From: Gordonia araii NBRC 100433
GTDB lineage: Bacteria; Actinomycetota; Actinomycetes; Mycobacteriales; Mycobacteriaceae
Length of the DNA stretch: 64,000 bases
Direction: 5' to 3'
Assembly: GCF_000241265.1 (NCBI RefSeq)
Contig: NZ_BAEE01000012.1
Coordinates: 1-64,000 of the forward strand
Under the pieces are notes generated by a model. It searched no databases. It saw nothing but the letters and a program-made list of their open reading frames with translations, and was not told where the DNA came from. How positions within the stretch are numbered: position 1 is the first letter of the stretch; every line of letters starts with the position of its first letter. The translations under genes were made by a program, and so were the position numbers. Below, piece by piece: positions 54,231-63,230 of the stretch.

Positions 54231-56624
54231 ATGGCCGACGACGCACAGCCCTCCCACGAGGACGAACCACTCGAAACCCAGGCGACGCCGTTCGACCAGG
54301 CCGACACCGGGACCCAGGCGCTCGCCCCGGATCTCCTCGTCGGCCCGGACACCTCGGCGGCCACCGAACCGGCGGGCACCTCGCGGTCGTCGGTCGTGCC
54401 CCGGACCACCTTTCCCGTTCCCCGCGGTCGGGTCCTGGTCCCCGAGCGCGGCGCCCCCCGCGTCCACGACCGCCGGTTGGGCAGCGAGCTCGTCGACCTG
54501 CCGCGCATCGTCGACACCGAACCGGCCGACGCCATCCTGGTCGATCCGCAGATCCCCGAACGCAAGCGCAAGTGCTGGAACTGCGGGACACCGCTGGCCC
54601 GCGAGTCCGGACCGCACGCCGGTCCGATGACGGGCGAGTGCCCCAACTGCGGGGTGCGCTATTCGTTCGTCCCCGGTCTCGAGCCCGGAACCGTCGTGGC
54701 CGATCAGTACGAGATCCTCGGTGCCATCGCTCACGGGGGGATGGGGTGGATCTACGTCGCCACCGACCGGAACGTGTCGGATCGGCCCGTCGTCCTCAAG
54801 GGGTTGCTCAACTCCGGCGATTCGGCGGCGCAGGCCGTCGCCGTCGCCGAGCGACAGTTCCTGGCGTCGGTCAGTCACCCCGGCATCGTCAAGATCTACA
54901 ACTTCGTCGAACACGGACTCCACGACGACCGCACCATCGGCTACATCGTCATGGAGTACATCGGCGGCAAGACCCTCAAACAGCTGACGGCCCCACCGGA
55001 AGGGTCGATGACACCGACGCTGCTCTCACCCGAGCAGGCGATGGCCTACCTGTTGGAGGTGTTGCCCGCCGTCGGCTACCTGCACTCGGTTGGGCTGGTC
55101 TACAACGATGTGAAACCGGACAACATCATGGTCAGCGCCTCGGACGTGACGCTGATCGACCTGGGCGCCGTGGCACCGATCGGCGGCCACGGACGGCTCT
55201 ACGGCACACCGGGGTTCCAGGCGCCGGAGATCATCGAAACCGGCCCCCAGGTCGCCACCGACATCTACAGCATCGGGCGCACCCTGGCAGTGCTGACCGT
55301 CGACATGCCGATGGAGGGCGGGCAATACCTGCCCGGACTGCCCGACGTCGACGACGTTCCGCTGTTCGCCGAGAACCCGTCCTTCCACTTGCTGCTGGCC
55401 CGCGCCACCGCGACCAATCCCGACGAGCGCTTCGCAAGCACCGCGGAGATGACGACGCAGGTCCTCAACGTGCTGCGCGAAACCGTCGCCGTTCACACTG
55501 GTGTCCCCCGCCCCGCGATGTCGACGGTGTTCACCCCGCCGCGCTCCACCTTCGGCACCGAACTGCTCCTCGGCCCGGTCGACGCCTTCTTCGACCCGGA
55601 CCAGGCGTCCTTCTACGACCCGGCGGACATCGCGGCCGCGTTGCCCGTTCCGCTCATCGACCCGGCCGACCCCGCCGCCCGGGTGCTGAGTTCGGCGGCG
55701 CTGTCGGACCCGCGCCAGATCCTGGACTCCATCAGCGCCCACCGCGCCGACCTGGTCTCGGCCAACGACACCGACTACGCGCCGCCGCGCGCCTCGCTGG
55801 AGATCGAGCTCGCCGAAGCGCGCGCCTATCTCGAACTCGACGACGTCGACACCGCGCTGGGCGTACTGCGCGGCGCGGATCAGCATCACGGGCACAACTG
55901 GCGCATCGAGTGGTACCTGGGTATCTGCGCGCTGCGCAACGACGAACCCGAACTGGCCTACGAGCGGTTCAACGAGACGCTGGAGGCGATGCCGGGCGAG
56001 ATCGGGCCGAAGCTCGCCGTCGCGGGCACCGCCGAACTCATCGGCCGGTGGCTGGCGGGAGAATCCGCGGACACCGGGACGGGTGGCGATCTCGATCCGC
56101 AGGTTCGGCAGTGGTACGAGATCGCCAGGCACCACTACCAGGATCTGTGGTTCACCGACCACGCCATCATCACCGCGGCCTTCGGCCTGGCCCGTATCCA
56201 TCTGGCCTACGGCGAGGTCGCCAAGGCTATCGTCGGCCTCGACGAGGTACCGCCGACGAGCCGCCACTACAACACAGCGCGCGAGACGGCGGTCATGGCG
56301 CTGGTCCACGGCCGGCCCGTCTCGCAGGTGACCCACTCCGAGATCGTCGAAGCCGCCGACCGGCTGGAGAAGATTCCCGACGCCGAGCCGCGCAAGCCGC
56401 GCATCAAGCTGATCGTGCTGGGGACGGCGCTCGGCTGGGTGCTGGCGAACGAACCGTCCGAAGGCCTGCCCGACCTGCTCGGCTACCCCTTCACCGAGTA
56501 CGGGCTGCGCACCGGCACCGAACAATCCCTGCGCGACCTGGCGCGTGAGACCCGCACCAACCGCGCCCACCGCTTCCAGCTCGTCGACCTGGCCAACTAC
56601 GTCCGGCCGGCGACCTGGTTCTGA
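54231..56624 (+). CDS. pknG: Serine/threonine protein kinase G
   Basis: Soluble Ser/Thr kinase that controls TCA flux by phosphorylating GarA/OdhI. 797 residues. The acidic N-terminal tail has Thr sites (LETQATPFDQADTGTQ). The rubredoxin-like domain has two C-x2-C pairs (Cys115/118, Cys137/140). The kinase domain has AHGGMGWIY, Lys190 in VVLKG, YNDVKPDNIMV in place of HRD, and LIDLGAV in place of DFG. A TPR region is in the C-terminal third. ATG 54231 is two bases after glnH, completing glnX-glnH-pknG. A 22-bp repeat array begins 13 bases after the stop. Confidence 0.96.
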   Translation: MADDAQPSHEDEPLETQATPFDQADTGTQALAPDLLVGPDTSAATEPAGTSRSSVVPRTTFPVPRGRVLVPERGAPRVHDRRLGSELVDLPRIVDTEPADAILVDPQIPERKRKCWNCGTPLARESGPHAGPMTGECPNCGVRYSFVPGLEPGTVVADQYEILGAIAHGGMGWIYVATDRNVSDRPVVLKGLLNSGDSAAQAVAVAERQFLASVSHPGIVKIYNFVEHGLHDDRTIGYIVMEYIGGKTLKQLTAPPEGSMTPTLLSPEQAMAYLLEVLPAVGYLHSVGLVYNDVKPDNIMVSASDVTLIDLGAVAPIGGHGRLYGTPGFQAPEIIETGPQVATDIYSIGRTLAVLTVDMPMEGGQYLPGLPDVDDVPLFAENPSFHLLLARATATNPDERFASTAEMTTQVLNVLRETVAVHTGVPRPAMSTVFTPPRSTFGTELLLGPVDAFFDPDQASFYDPADIAAALPVPLIDPADPAARVLSSAALSDPRQILDSISAHRADLVSANDTDYAPPRASLEIELAEARAYLELDDVDTALGVLRGADQHHGHNWRIEWYLGICALRNDEPELAYERFNETLEAMPGEIGPKLAVAGTAELIGRWLAGESADTGTGGDLDPQVRQWYEIARHHYQDLWFTDHAIITAAFGLARIHLAYGEVAKAIVGLDEVPPTSRHYNTARETAVMALVHGRPVSQVTHSEIVEAADRLEKIPDAEPRKPRIKLIVLGTALGWVLANEPSEGLPDLLGYPFTEYGLRTGTEQSLRDLARETRTNRAHRFQLVDLANYVRPATWF

Positions 56625-56637
56625 TCAGAAACTCGCC

Positions 56638-56747
56638 GAGTGGGCACCTCACCCACGCCGACTGGGCACCCCACCCACGCCGACTGGGCACCCCACCCAC
56701 GCCGACTGGGCACCCCACCTACGCCGAGTGGGCACCCGCGCTGACGA
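56638..56747 (+). repeat. 22-bp tandem repeat array B (5 units)
   Basis: Units begin at 56638, 56660, 56682, 56704 and 56726, an exact 22-base period (GACTGGGCACCCCACCCACGCC type). The last unit runs into the 3' end of ackA. Same family and same orientation relative to the upstream gene (pknG) as array A. Confidence 0.85.
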
Positions 56748-57945
56748 CTGCCTGCGCCTGACGCGCGATCTCGAGCTCCTCGTTCGTTTCGACGACGAGG
56801 ACGGTCGTGCGCGAGGCGTCGGTGGAAATGACGCGAGCGTCACTGCTGCGCACCGCATTGCGCTCGGGATCGATCTCGATGCCGAAGGCTTCCAGGCCGG
56901 CCAGCGAGTCGGCGCGCACGCCCGCCGCGTTCTCGCCGACCCCGGCAGTGAAGCTAATGACGTCGGTGCGGCCCAACTCGACGAGGTAGGCGCCGAAGTA
57001 GCCGCGCAACCGGTGGATGTAGATGTCGTAGGCCTCGCGAGCGTTGTCGTCGCCGGCCTCGATCATCTCGGTGACCGCACGGAAGTCGTTCTCACCGCAC
57101 AGCCCCTTGAGACCCGACTGCTTGTTGAGCAGCTGATCGATCTCGTCGACCGACATCCCGACGACACGATTCAGGTGAAACAGCAGCCCGGGATCGATGT
57201 CTCCCCCGCGCGTCCCCATGACCAGACCTTCGAGCGGCGTCATGCCCATGGACGTGTCGACGGCGCGCCCGTCGCGGATCGCCGACATCGACGCACCATT
57301 GCCTAGATGGGCGACGATCTGGTTGGTCTTCTCGTAGTCCAGGCCCAGGTACGCGGCGGCGGCATGCGATACATAGTCGTGGCTGGTGCCGTGGAAACCG
57401 TATCGGCGCAACGCGTACTTGTCGGACAGCTCGCGGTCGATCGCGTAGCGCGCCGACGCGTCGGGCAGGTCGTGGAAGAACCCGGTGTCGAAGACCGCAA
57501 CCCCCGGGACGTCGGGCAGCAGAGCCTGGGCCGCCTCTATCCCGACCAGATTGGGCGGGTTGTGCAACGGCGCCAGCGGCGCAAGGCGAGCCACTTCGTC
57601 GATGACGTGCTGGTCGATCAGCGTCGGCCGGTAAAGCGAACGCCCACCGTGCACGACGCGGTGCCCGACGGCGCACAGATTGGCGTCGGCGAGGTCGGTA
57701 CCCTTGGCGGCGAAAAGCTCCAACGCCTTGGCAATCGCGGCTTGATGGTCGGGCAGATGCAGTTCTTCGACAATCTGCCCGCCGTCCTGCTCGTGGGTGA
57801 TGATCGACGTCTGCTCACCGATGCGCTCGACGAGTCCGTCGGCGGTCACCGTCCCCGAATCCGGTTCGAGCAGTTGATATTTCAGCGACGACGAGCCGGC
57901 GTTGAGAACCAGGACCAGCGCAGGCGTTCGGTCCGCGGCGTTCAT
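56719..57945 (-). CDS. ackA: Acetate kinase
   Basis: Interconverts acetyl phosphate + ADP and acetate + ATP. 408 residues: VLVLNAGSSSLKYQLLEPDS at the N terminus, VGHRVVHGG, FDTGFFHDLP, RRYGFHGTSHDYVS, HLGNGASMSAIRDG and DTSMGMTPLEGLVMGTRGGD, all ASKHA/acetate kinase motifs. The ATG overlaps the pta stop (ATGA). The final residues AGAHSA are encoded by the last unit of 22-bp array B. Confidence 0.96.
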   Translation of the reverse strand: MNAADRTPALVLVLNAGSSSLKYQLLEPDSGTVTADGLVERIGEQTSIITHEQDGGQIVEELHLPDHQAAIAKALELFAAKGTDLADANLCAVGHRVVHGGRSLYRPTLIDQHVIDEVARLAPLAPLHNPPNLVGIEAAQALLPDVPGVAVFDTGFFHDLPDASARYAIDRELSDKYALRRYGFHGTSHDYVSHAAAAYLGLDYEKTNQIVAHLGNGASMSAIRDGRAVDTSMGMTPLEGLVMGTRGGDIDPGLLFHLNRVVGMSVDEIDQLLNKQSGLKGLCGENDFRAVTEMIEAGDDNAREAYDIYIHRLRGYFGAYLVELGRTDVISFTAGVGENAAGVRADSLAGLEAFGIEIDPERNAVRSSDARVISTDASRTTVLVVETNEELEIARQAQAVVSAGAHSA

Positions 57946-60059
57946 TTTCCGGCTCCGGTGGTCTGAGCCTGGATCGCGGTGATCGCCACGGTGTTGACGA
58001 TGTCGGCGACGAGCGCACCGCGCGAGAGGTCGTTGATCGGCTTGTTCAAACCCTGCAGAACCGGGCCGATCGCGATCGCGCCCGCGCTGCGCTGCACGGC
58101 CTTGTAGGTGTTGTTGCCGGTGTTGAGATCCGGGAAGATCAGCACCGTCGCCTGCCCGGCGACCGGCGAATCGGGCATCTTCGTCTCCGCGACGCTGGGC
58201 TCGACAGCGGCGTCGTACTGGATCGGTCCCTCCACCAACAGGTCGGGCTCGCGTTCGCGCACGAGCGCGGTGGCGGTACGCACCTTGTCGACCTCGGCGC
58301 CCGAACCGGACTCACCGGTGGAGTAGGACAGCATCGCCACGCGCGGGTCGATGCCGAACGCAGACGCCGTCTCCGCCGAGGAGATCGCGATGTCGGCCAG
58401 CTGCTCGGCCGTCGGGTCAGGCACCACGGCGCAGTCGCCGTAGGTCAGCACGCGGTCGGCCAGGCACATGAAGAACACGCTGGACACCGTGTCGACGCCC
58501 GGCTTGGTCTTGATGATCTCGAACGCCGGGCGGATCGTGTGCGCCGTGGTGTGGATCGAGCCGGACACCATCCCGTCGGCCATGTCGTTGTGCACCATCA
58601 TCGTGCCGAAATAGGAGACGTCGCGCATCAGGTCGCGCGCGCGGTCCATCGCCACGTTCTTGTGCTTGCGCAGTTCGGCGTACTGGACGGCAAACTTCTC
58701 GGTCAGCTCGGAATCGAGCGGATTGATGACGTCGATGCCGGAGAGTTCGATGCCGAGATCCTTGATCTGCCCCTCGACCTTGGCCGGGTCGCCCAGCAAG
58801 GTCAGACGGGCGGTGCCGCGCGCGGTGAGCTGAGCCGCCGCCCGCAGGATGCGTGGCTCCTCGCCCTCGGGGAGCACGATGTGGCGGCGATCGGACTTGG
58901 CTCGGGCGGCGAGCTGGTACTCGAACATCTGCGGGGTGACGACCTCGGGAATCGCGAGGTGCAGGTCGGCCATCAGCTCGGTCGAGTCGATGTGATGCTC
59001 CATCAACGCCAGCGAGGTCTCGATCTTGCGCGCCGATTGGTTGGCCATCTTTCCCCGCGTGTGCGACGCGATCCGCGCGGTCTCGTAGGTGCTCTGTTTG
59101 CAACACACGATCGGCAGCGTCGGGTTGAGGCCGCGCACCAACGCGTCGATCATCGGGTGAGGTCGCAGACCACCGTTGAGGATCAGGCCGGCCAGCCGCG
59201 GAAAGCCTTGTGCGGCATTAGCGTTCACCAGCGCCAGCAACACGTCGGAGCGATCGGCCGGCGCGATCACAACCATGCCCTCTTCGAGTCGCTCCAGGAT
59301 GTGTTCCACCGTCATGCCGCCGACCATCATGTGCAGCGCCTCACGGTCCAGCAGTTCTTCGTCGCCGCTGTAGAGCGTGCCGCCCAGCGCCTCGGAAAGT
59401 TCGGCCATCGTCGGCGAACTCAGGACCGGGTCCTCGGGCAGAATCCACACGCCGGGCCCGAGGCCGTCGAGCGCTTTGCGCGTCGCTTCTTCCTGACCGA
59501 CGCTCGTGCGGTTGACGATCACCGCGACCGTCGTCGCATGCTCCGACGAGATCTCGGCGAGGGCGTACTCGGCCATGCCCCGCACTTCCGCCGGTGACCG
59601 CTCGGCCGCCCGCAGCGCCAGCACGATCGGACAGGCGAGGTTCGCCGCGATCCGCGCGTTGTAGGAAAGCTCCGACGGGTTCCCGACATCGGTGTAGTCG
59701 GATCCGACGACGAGGACCGTGTCGCACTGCGCCTGCACGGCGTGGAACCGGTCGACGATCGTCGCCAGCGCCCCGTCCGGGTCGGCGTGGACCTGGTCAT
59801 AGGTGACGCCGATGCACTCGTCGTAGTCGAGCCCCACCGAATCGTGGGCGAGCAGCAACTCCAGGATGTAATCGTTCTCCCCGTCGCGCGTTCGACTGAT
59901 GGGGCGGAACACGCCGATGCGACCGCCGGTCGCCGAAAGCAGGGCGAGCAGGCCCAGCGCGATCGTCGACTTCCCGGTTTCGCCCTCGGCCGAGGCCAGG
60001 TAGATCGCGGAATGCGAGGTATCGGACACGGACTTCTCTGCTGGAGAGCGCTCGGTCAT
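57942..60059 (-). CDS. pta: Phosphate acetyltransferase (long, with N-terminal P-loop-like domain)
   Basis: Makes acetyl phosphate from acetyl-CoA. 705 residues. The N-terminal BioD-like region with SAEGETGKSTIALGLLALLS (P-loop) is followed by a DRTGG domain around 215-330, then the C-terminal catalytic PTA domain (about 380-700): HIVLPEGEEPRILRAAAQLT, MVHNDMADGMVSGSIHTTAH, SYSTGESGSG, and GPVLQGLNKPINDLSRGAL. The ATG at 60059 has TAGGGT seven bases upstream. First gene of pta-ackA. Confidence 0.95.
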   Translation of the reverse strand: MTERSPAEKSVSDTSHSAIYLASAEGETGKSTIALGLLALLSATGGRIGVFRPISRTRDGENDYILELLLAHDSVGLDYDECIGVTYDQVHADPDGALATIVDRFHAVQAQCDTVLVVGSDYTDVGNPSELSYNARIAANLACPIVLALRAAERSPAEVRGMAEYALAEISSEHATTVAVIVNRTSVGQEEATRKALDGLGPGVWILPEDPVLSSPTMAELSEALGGTLYSGDEELLDREALHMMVGGMTVEHILERLEEGMVVIAPADRSDVLLALVNANAAQGFPRLAGLILNGGLRPHPMIDALVRGLNPTLPIVCCKQSTYETARIASHTRGKMANQSARKIETSLALMEHHIDSTELMADLHLAIPEVVTPQMFEYQLAARAKSDRRHIVLPEGEEPRILRAAAQLTARGTARLTLLGDPAKVEGQIKDLGIELSGIDVINPLDSELTEKFAVQYAELRKHKNVAMDRARDLMRDVSYFGTMMVHNDMADGMVSGSIHTTAHTIRPAFEIIKTKPGVDTVSSVFFMCLADRVLTYGDCAVVPDPTAEQLADIAISSAETASAFGIDPRVAMLSYSTGESGSGAEVDKVRTATALVREREPDLLVEGPIQYDAAVEPSVAETKMPDSPVAGQATVLIFPDLNTGNNTYKAVQRSAGAIAIGPVLQGLNKPINDLSRGALVADIVNTVAITAIQAQTTGAGK

Positions 60060-60066
60060 GACCGAT

Positions 60067-60072
60067 ACCCTA
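60067..60072 (-). promoter_or_regulatory. -10 box for leaderless pta
   Basis: TAGGGT on the minus strand, seven bases before the ATG at 60059. Confidence 0.45.
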
Positions 60073-60104
60073 ACCTGGCGCCGGGAGCGCAGCGAGCGGG
60101 CCGA

Positions 60105-60656
60105 TCAGACCGGTGCCACCACCGCCGCGACGACGAGATCGGCCACTTGCTCGTCGGACATGACCGAGTCGGGCACGAGCATCATCGAGTACACGGTCCG
60201 AACCATGAACTCGGCCGCCGCCTCCGGACTCGGCCGCAGCCGGTGCGCGATCCCCTCGTCGAGGTCGGGCATCGTCGCGGCGACGATCTGGGTGATCAGC
60301 GCGGGTCCGCCGTCGGTCGTCGACACGAGAGCGGAGACGATTTCGCCCGGCTCGTTGCGCAACACGTACTGCAACGCCGTGTGCTCACGGATGTATCGCA
60401 GCGACTCGACCACCTGGACGCGCACCTTGCCCTCGACGTCGGGTTGCGCGTCGGCCCAAGCGTTGAGATGAGACCGCAGCTGTGTCACCTCGCGCTCGAC
60501 GATCGCGGCGATCAACGCCTCGCGACCGCCGAACATGCGGTATGCGGTCGCTCGCGCGACACCGGCCTGCTTGGCGACCGAGGTGAGACTCAACGCCTTC
60601 GCGCCGAAGCGGGACACCAGCGCGACGCCGACGTCCACCATCCGTTCGCGATCCAT
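60105..60656 (-). CDS. TetR-family transcriptional regulator (183 aa)
   Basis: DNA-binding regulator. The N-terminal HTH region includes VDVGVALVSRFGAKALSLTS, then VAKQAGVARATAYRMFGGRE (recognition helix ARATAYRMF). The C-terminal ligand domain is short. ATG 60656 is chosen since TACCCT lies six bases before it; the frame to 60758 runs through the tandem repeats and gives an artefactual Trp-Ala-Arg-Ser repeat. It is located between fgd and pta on the same strand; the targets are unknown. Confidence 0.88.
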   Translation of the reverse strand: MDRERMVDVGVALVSRFGAKALSLTSVAKQAGVARATAYRMFGGREALIAAIVEREVTQLRSHLNAWADAQPDVEGKVRVQVVESLRYIREHTALQYVLRNEPGEIVSALVSTTDGGPALITQIVAATMPDLDEGIAHRLRPSPEAAAEFMVRTVYSMMLVPDSVMSDEQVADLVVAAVVAPV

Positions 60657-60662
60657 GCGATC

Positions 60663-60668
60663 AGGGTA
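60663..60668 (-). promoter_or_regulatory. -10 box for leaderless TetR gene
   Basis: TACCCT on the minus strand, six bases before ATG 60656, immediately beside the repeat array. Confidence 0.5.
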
Positions 60669-60671
60669 ATA

Positions 60672-60872
60672 CGCCGAGCGTGCCCACATTTCCGCCGAGC
60701 GTGCCCAGTTTCCTGCCGACCGTGCCCAGTTTTCCGCCGACCGTGCCCACAATCCCATCGAGTGTGCCCGAAATCCCGTCGACCGTGCCTTTGGGCGTCA
60801 CCGCCCGGTCCGTCGCGGGCACAGTCGGCGAGAATCTGGGCACGGTCGGCGAGAATCTGGGCACGGTCGGCG
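60672..60872. repeat. 21-bp repeat array D with opposed halves
   Basis: Six forward units (starts 60672, 60693, 60714, 60735, 60756, 60777; CGCCGACCGTGCCCAGTTTTC type), a ~20-bp spacer, then three units in the opposite orientation (starts 60817, 60838, 60859; GGGCACGGTCGGCGAGAATCT type). It ends exactly at the fgd stop codon. Opposed units could fold into long hairpins. Confidence 0.85.
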
Positions 60873-61895
60873 TCAGGAAGCGGGGACCAGTTCGCGGAGG
60901 CGGGGTGCGAGGTCGCGGGAGAAGTTATCGAGGAACCGTCGCTGGTCATGCCCGGGGGCGTGGAATACCAGGTGGTTGAGGCCGGCGTCGGTGTACTGCC
61001 GTACCTGTTCGACCGCCTCGTCGGGGTCGGAGGCGACGATCCACCGTTTGGCGACCTGCTCGATCGGCAGTTCGTCGGCGAGGCGTTCCATCTCCACCGA
61101 CGAGTTCACCGAATGCTTCTGCTCCGGCGTCAACGACAACGGCGCCCAGAACCGGGTGTTCTCCAGGGCGAGTTCGGGGTCGGGGTCGTAGGATATCTTG
61201 ATCTCGATCATCCGGTCGATGTCGGCGAAGTCGCGCTCGGCCTTGGCCGCACCCTCCTTGACCGCCGGGATCAACTTCTCGGTGTAGAGCTCCATCCCCT
61301 TGCCTGAGGTGCAGATGAAACCATCACCCGCGCGCCCGGCATAGCGGGCGACCACCGGGCCGCCGGCCGCGACATACACCGGGATCGGCTGCTCGGGCAC
61401 GTCGTACATGAACGCACCCTGGGTGCGGTAGTACTCGCCCTCGAAATCCACCTTCTCGCCGGTCCACAACTCGCGCATCAACCCGATCGCCTCACGCAGC
61501 CGGGCGAACCGCTCCTTGAACTCCGGCCAATCCCCGGTGAACCCGGTTGCGTATTCGTTGAGCGCTTCACCGGTGCCGACGCCGAGCATGATCCGCCCCG
61601 GATACAAACACCCCATCGTCGCGAAAGCCTGAGCGATGACCGCCGGGTTGTAGCGGAAGGTCGGGGTCATCACCGACGTGCCGATCTGCACCCGCTCGGT
61701 GCGCTCGCCGACCGCGGCCATCCACGCCAGCGAGAACGGCGCGTGTCCGCCGTTGTGCCGCCACGGCTGGAAATGATCGCTCACCGCCACCGAATCGAGC
61801 CCATGCTCCTCGGCCGCAACCGCGATCTCCACCAACTCGCGCGGATCGAACTGCTCCGCCGATGCCTTGAATCCGAGCTTCAAACCTTGCGTCAC
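60873..61895 (-). CDS. fgd: F420-dependent glucose-6-phosphate dehydrogenase
   Basis: Reduces cofactor F420 using glucose-6-phosphate and supplies F420H2 to the cell's F420-dependent reductases. 340 residues, luciferase-like TIM barrel: [40 protein letters not shown] (conserved H-F-x-P-W), [34 protein letters not shown] and [23 protein letters not shown] 61895 has a GAGGAGG site. In M. tuberculosis fgd1 also lies beside pta-ackA; here a TetR gene and repeat array D lie between. Confidence 0.95.
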   Translation of the reverse strand: MTQGLKLGFKASAEQFDPRELVEIAVAAEEHGLDSVAVSDHFQPWRHNGGHAPFSLAWMAAVGERTERVQIGTSVMTPTFRYNPAVIAQAFATMGCLYPGRIMLGVGTGEALNEYATGFTGDWPEFKERFARLREAIGLMRELWTGEKVDFEGEYYRTQGAFMYDVPEQPIPVYVAAGGPVVARYAGRAGDGFICTSGKGMELYTEKLIPAVKEGAAKAERDFADIDRMIEIKISYDPDPELALENTRFWAPLSLTPEQKHSVNSSVEMERLADELPIEQVAKRWIVASDPDEAVEQVRQYTDAGLNHLVFHAPGHDQRRFLDNFSRDLAPRLRELVPAS

Positions 61896-61960
61896 GCCGC
61901 CTCCTCGTTGTCGACGCCAACGCTACCCGAGCAGTTGCTTGGTTGGAATGCGGGCGCCTG

Positions 61961-62046
61961 AGGGCCACTCGGCGGGGGTGGGGTGCCCACTCGGCGGAGG
62001 TGAGGTGCCCACTCGGCGAAGGTGAGGTGCCCACTCGGCGTAGGTC
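61961..62046 (-). repeat. 22-bp tandem repeat array C (4 units)
   Basis: On the minus strand the unit is CGCCGAGTGGGCACCTCACCTT, with a 22-base period (unit landmarks at 61970, 61992, 62014, 62036). It lies a few bases after the stop of the acyl-CoA dehydrogenase gene and in that gene's orientation. It matches arrays A and B. Confidence 0.85.
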
Positions 62047-62048
62047 GC

Positions 62049-63230
62049 CTACCGGAAGGCGTCTACTCCCGTCAGCGCCTTGCCGATCATCAGCTGGTGC
62101 ATCTCGGAGGTGCCCTCGTAGGTGAGCACCGACTCCAAATTGTTGGCGTGCCGGATGACCGGGTACTCCAGCGTGATCCCGTTGGCCCCCAGGATGGTTC
62201 GGCATTCCCGCGCGATCGCCAGCGCCTCGCGGACGTTGTTGAGCTTGCCCAGGCTGATCTGTTCGGGCCGCACTCCGACCGAATCCTTGAGCCTTCCGAG
62301 ATGCAGCGCCAACAACTGTGAGGTACCCAGGTCGACGGCCATGTCGGCGAGTTTGCGCTGGGTCAGCTGGTAGCCCGAGAGCGGCTTGTCGAAGACGTCA
62401 CGGCTCCCGGCATACTCGACCGCCGTCTCCAGACAATCGCGACCGGCACCGACGGCCCCGAACACGATGCCGAAACGGGCCTCGTTCAGACACGACAACG
62501 GCCCCCGCAATCCTTCGACCTCCGGCAGCATCGCCGACGACGGCAGGCGCACATCTTCGAGGACGATCTCGCCGGTCACCGACGCGCGCAGCGACATCTT
62601 GCGAGTGATCTCCGGTGCGCTGAAACCTGGCGTGTCCGTGGGTACGACGAAGCCGCGAATCCCCCGAGCCCCCTCGGCGAGATCGGTGCGCGCCCAGACG
62701 ACGGCCACGTCGGCGACCGGCGAGTTGGTGATCCACATCTTCGCGCCGTTCAGCACCCAGTCATCGCCGTCGCGCTTGGCGTTGGTCCGCATGCCGGCTG
62801 GGTTGGAGCCGAAGTCGGGTTCGGTCAGCCCGAAGCAGCCCAGCGCGCGTCCGGCGGACATGTCCGGCAGCCAGCGGTCCTTCTGTTCGTCGCTGCCGAA
62901 TTTCCAGATCGCGAACATCGCGAGCGACCCCTGCACCGAGACGAAGCTGCGCAACCCCGAGTCGACGGCCTCCAACTCCTGACACGCCAGACCGTAGGCG
63001 GTCGCCGACGCCCCCGCACAGCCGTAGCCGTCCAGGTGCATGCCGAACACGCCGAGGGAGCCGAGTTCGGTGGCGAGTTCGCGGACCGGCAGCTCGCCGG
63101 ACTCGAACCAATCGGCGACGTGCGGACGCAGCCGCCTGTTCCCGAAGTCGCGGACCGTGTCGACGATCGCCCGCTCATCGTCGTCCAGCAATCCGTCCAA
63201 GCCGAAAAGCTCGGCAACACTCTGCGTCAT
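62049..63230 (-). CDS. Acyl-CoA dehydrogenase, glutaryl-CoA dehydrogenase-like
   Basis: FAD enzyme of the acyl-CoA dehydrogenase family, 393 residues. CFGLTEPDFGSNPAGMRTNA and WVLNGAKMWITNSPVADVAV are FAD/substrate-site motifs. The C-terminal TYEGTSEMHQLMIGKALTG has the catalytic Glu in the T-Y-E-G-T context typical of glutaryl-CoA dehydrogenase. M. tuberculosis has an acyl-CoA dehydrogenase (fadE7) in the same neighbourhood. ATG 63230 shares one base with the stop of the upstream esterase gene (TGATG); a TTG one codon earlier is also in frame. Array C follows the stop. Confidence 0.88.
   Translation of the reverse strand: MTQSVAELFGLDGLLDDDERAIVDTVRDFGNRRLRPHVADWFESGELPVRELATELGSLGVFGMHLDGYGCAGASATAYGLACQELEAVDSGLRSFVSVQGSLAMFAIWKFGSDEQKDRWLPDMSAGRALGCFGLTEPDFGSNPAGMRTNAKRDGDDWVLNGAKMWITNSPVADVAVVWARTDLAEGARGIRGFVVPTDTPGFSAPEITRKMSLRASVTGEIVLEDVRLPSSAMLPEVEGLRGPLSCLNEARFGIVFGAVGAGRDCLETAVEYAGSRDVFDKPLSGYQLTQRKLADMAVDLGTSQLLALHLGRLKDSVGVRPEQISLGKLNNVREALAIARECRTILGANGITLEYPVIRHANNLESVLTYEGTSEMHQLMIGKALTGVDAFR

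Noticed and set aside
60680-60979. Pro-Thr-Val repeat protein in the 60.7 kb region
   Set aside because: The repeats come from translating the 21-bp DNA repeats; no ribosome site, and the frame runs antisense into fgd.
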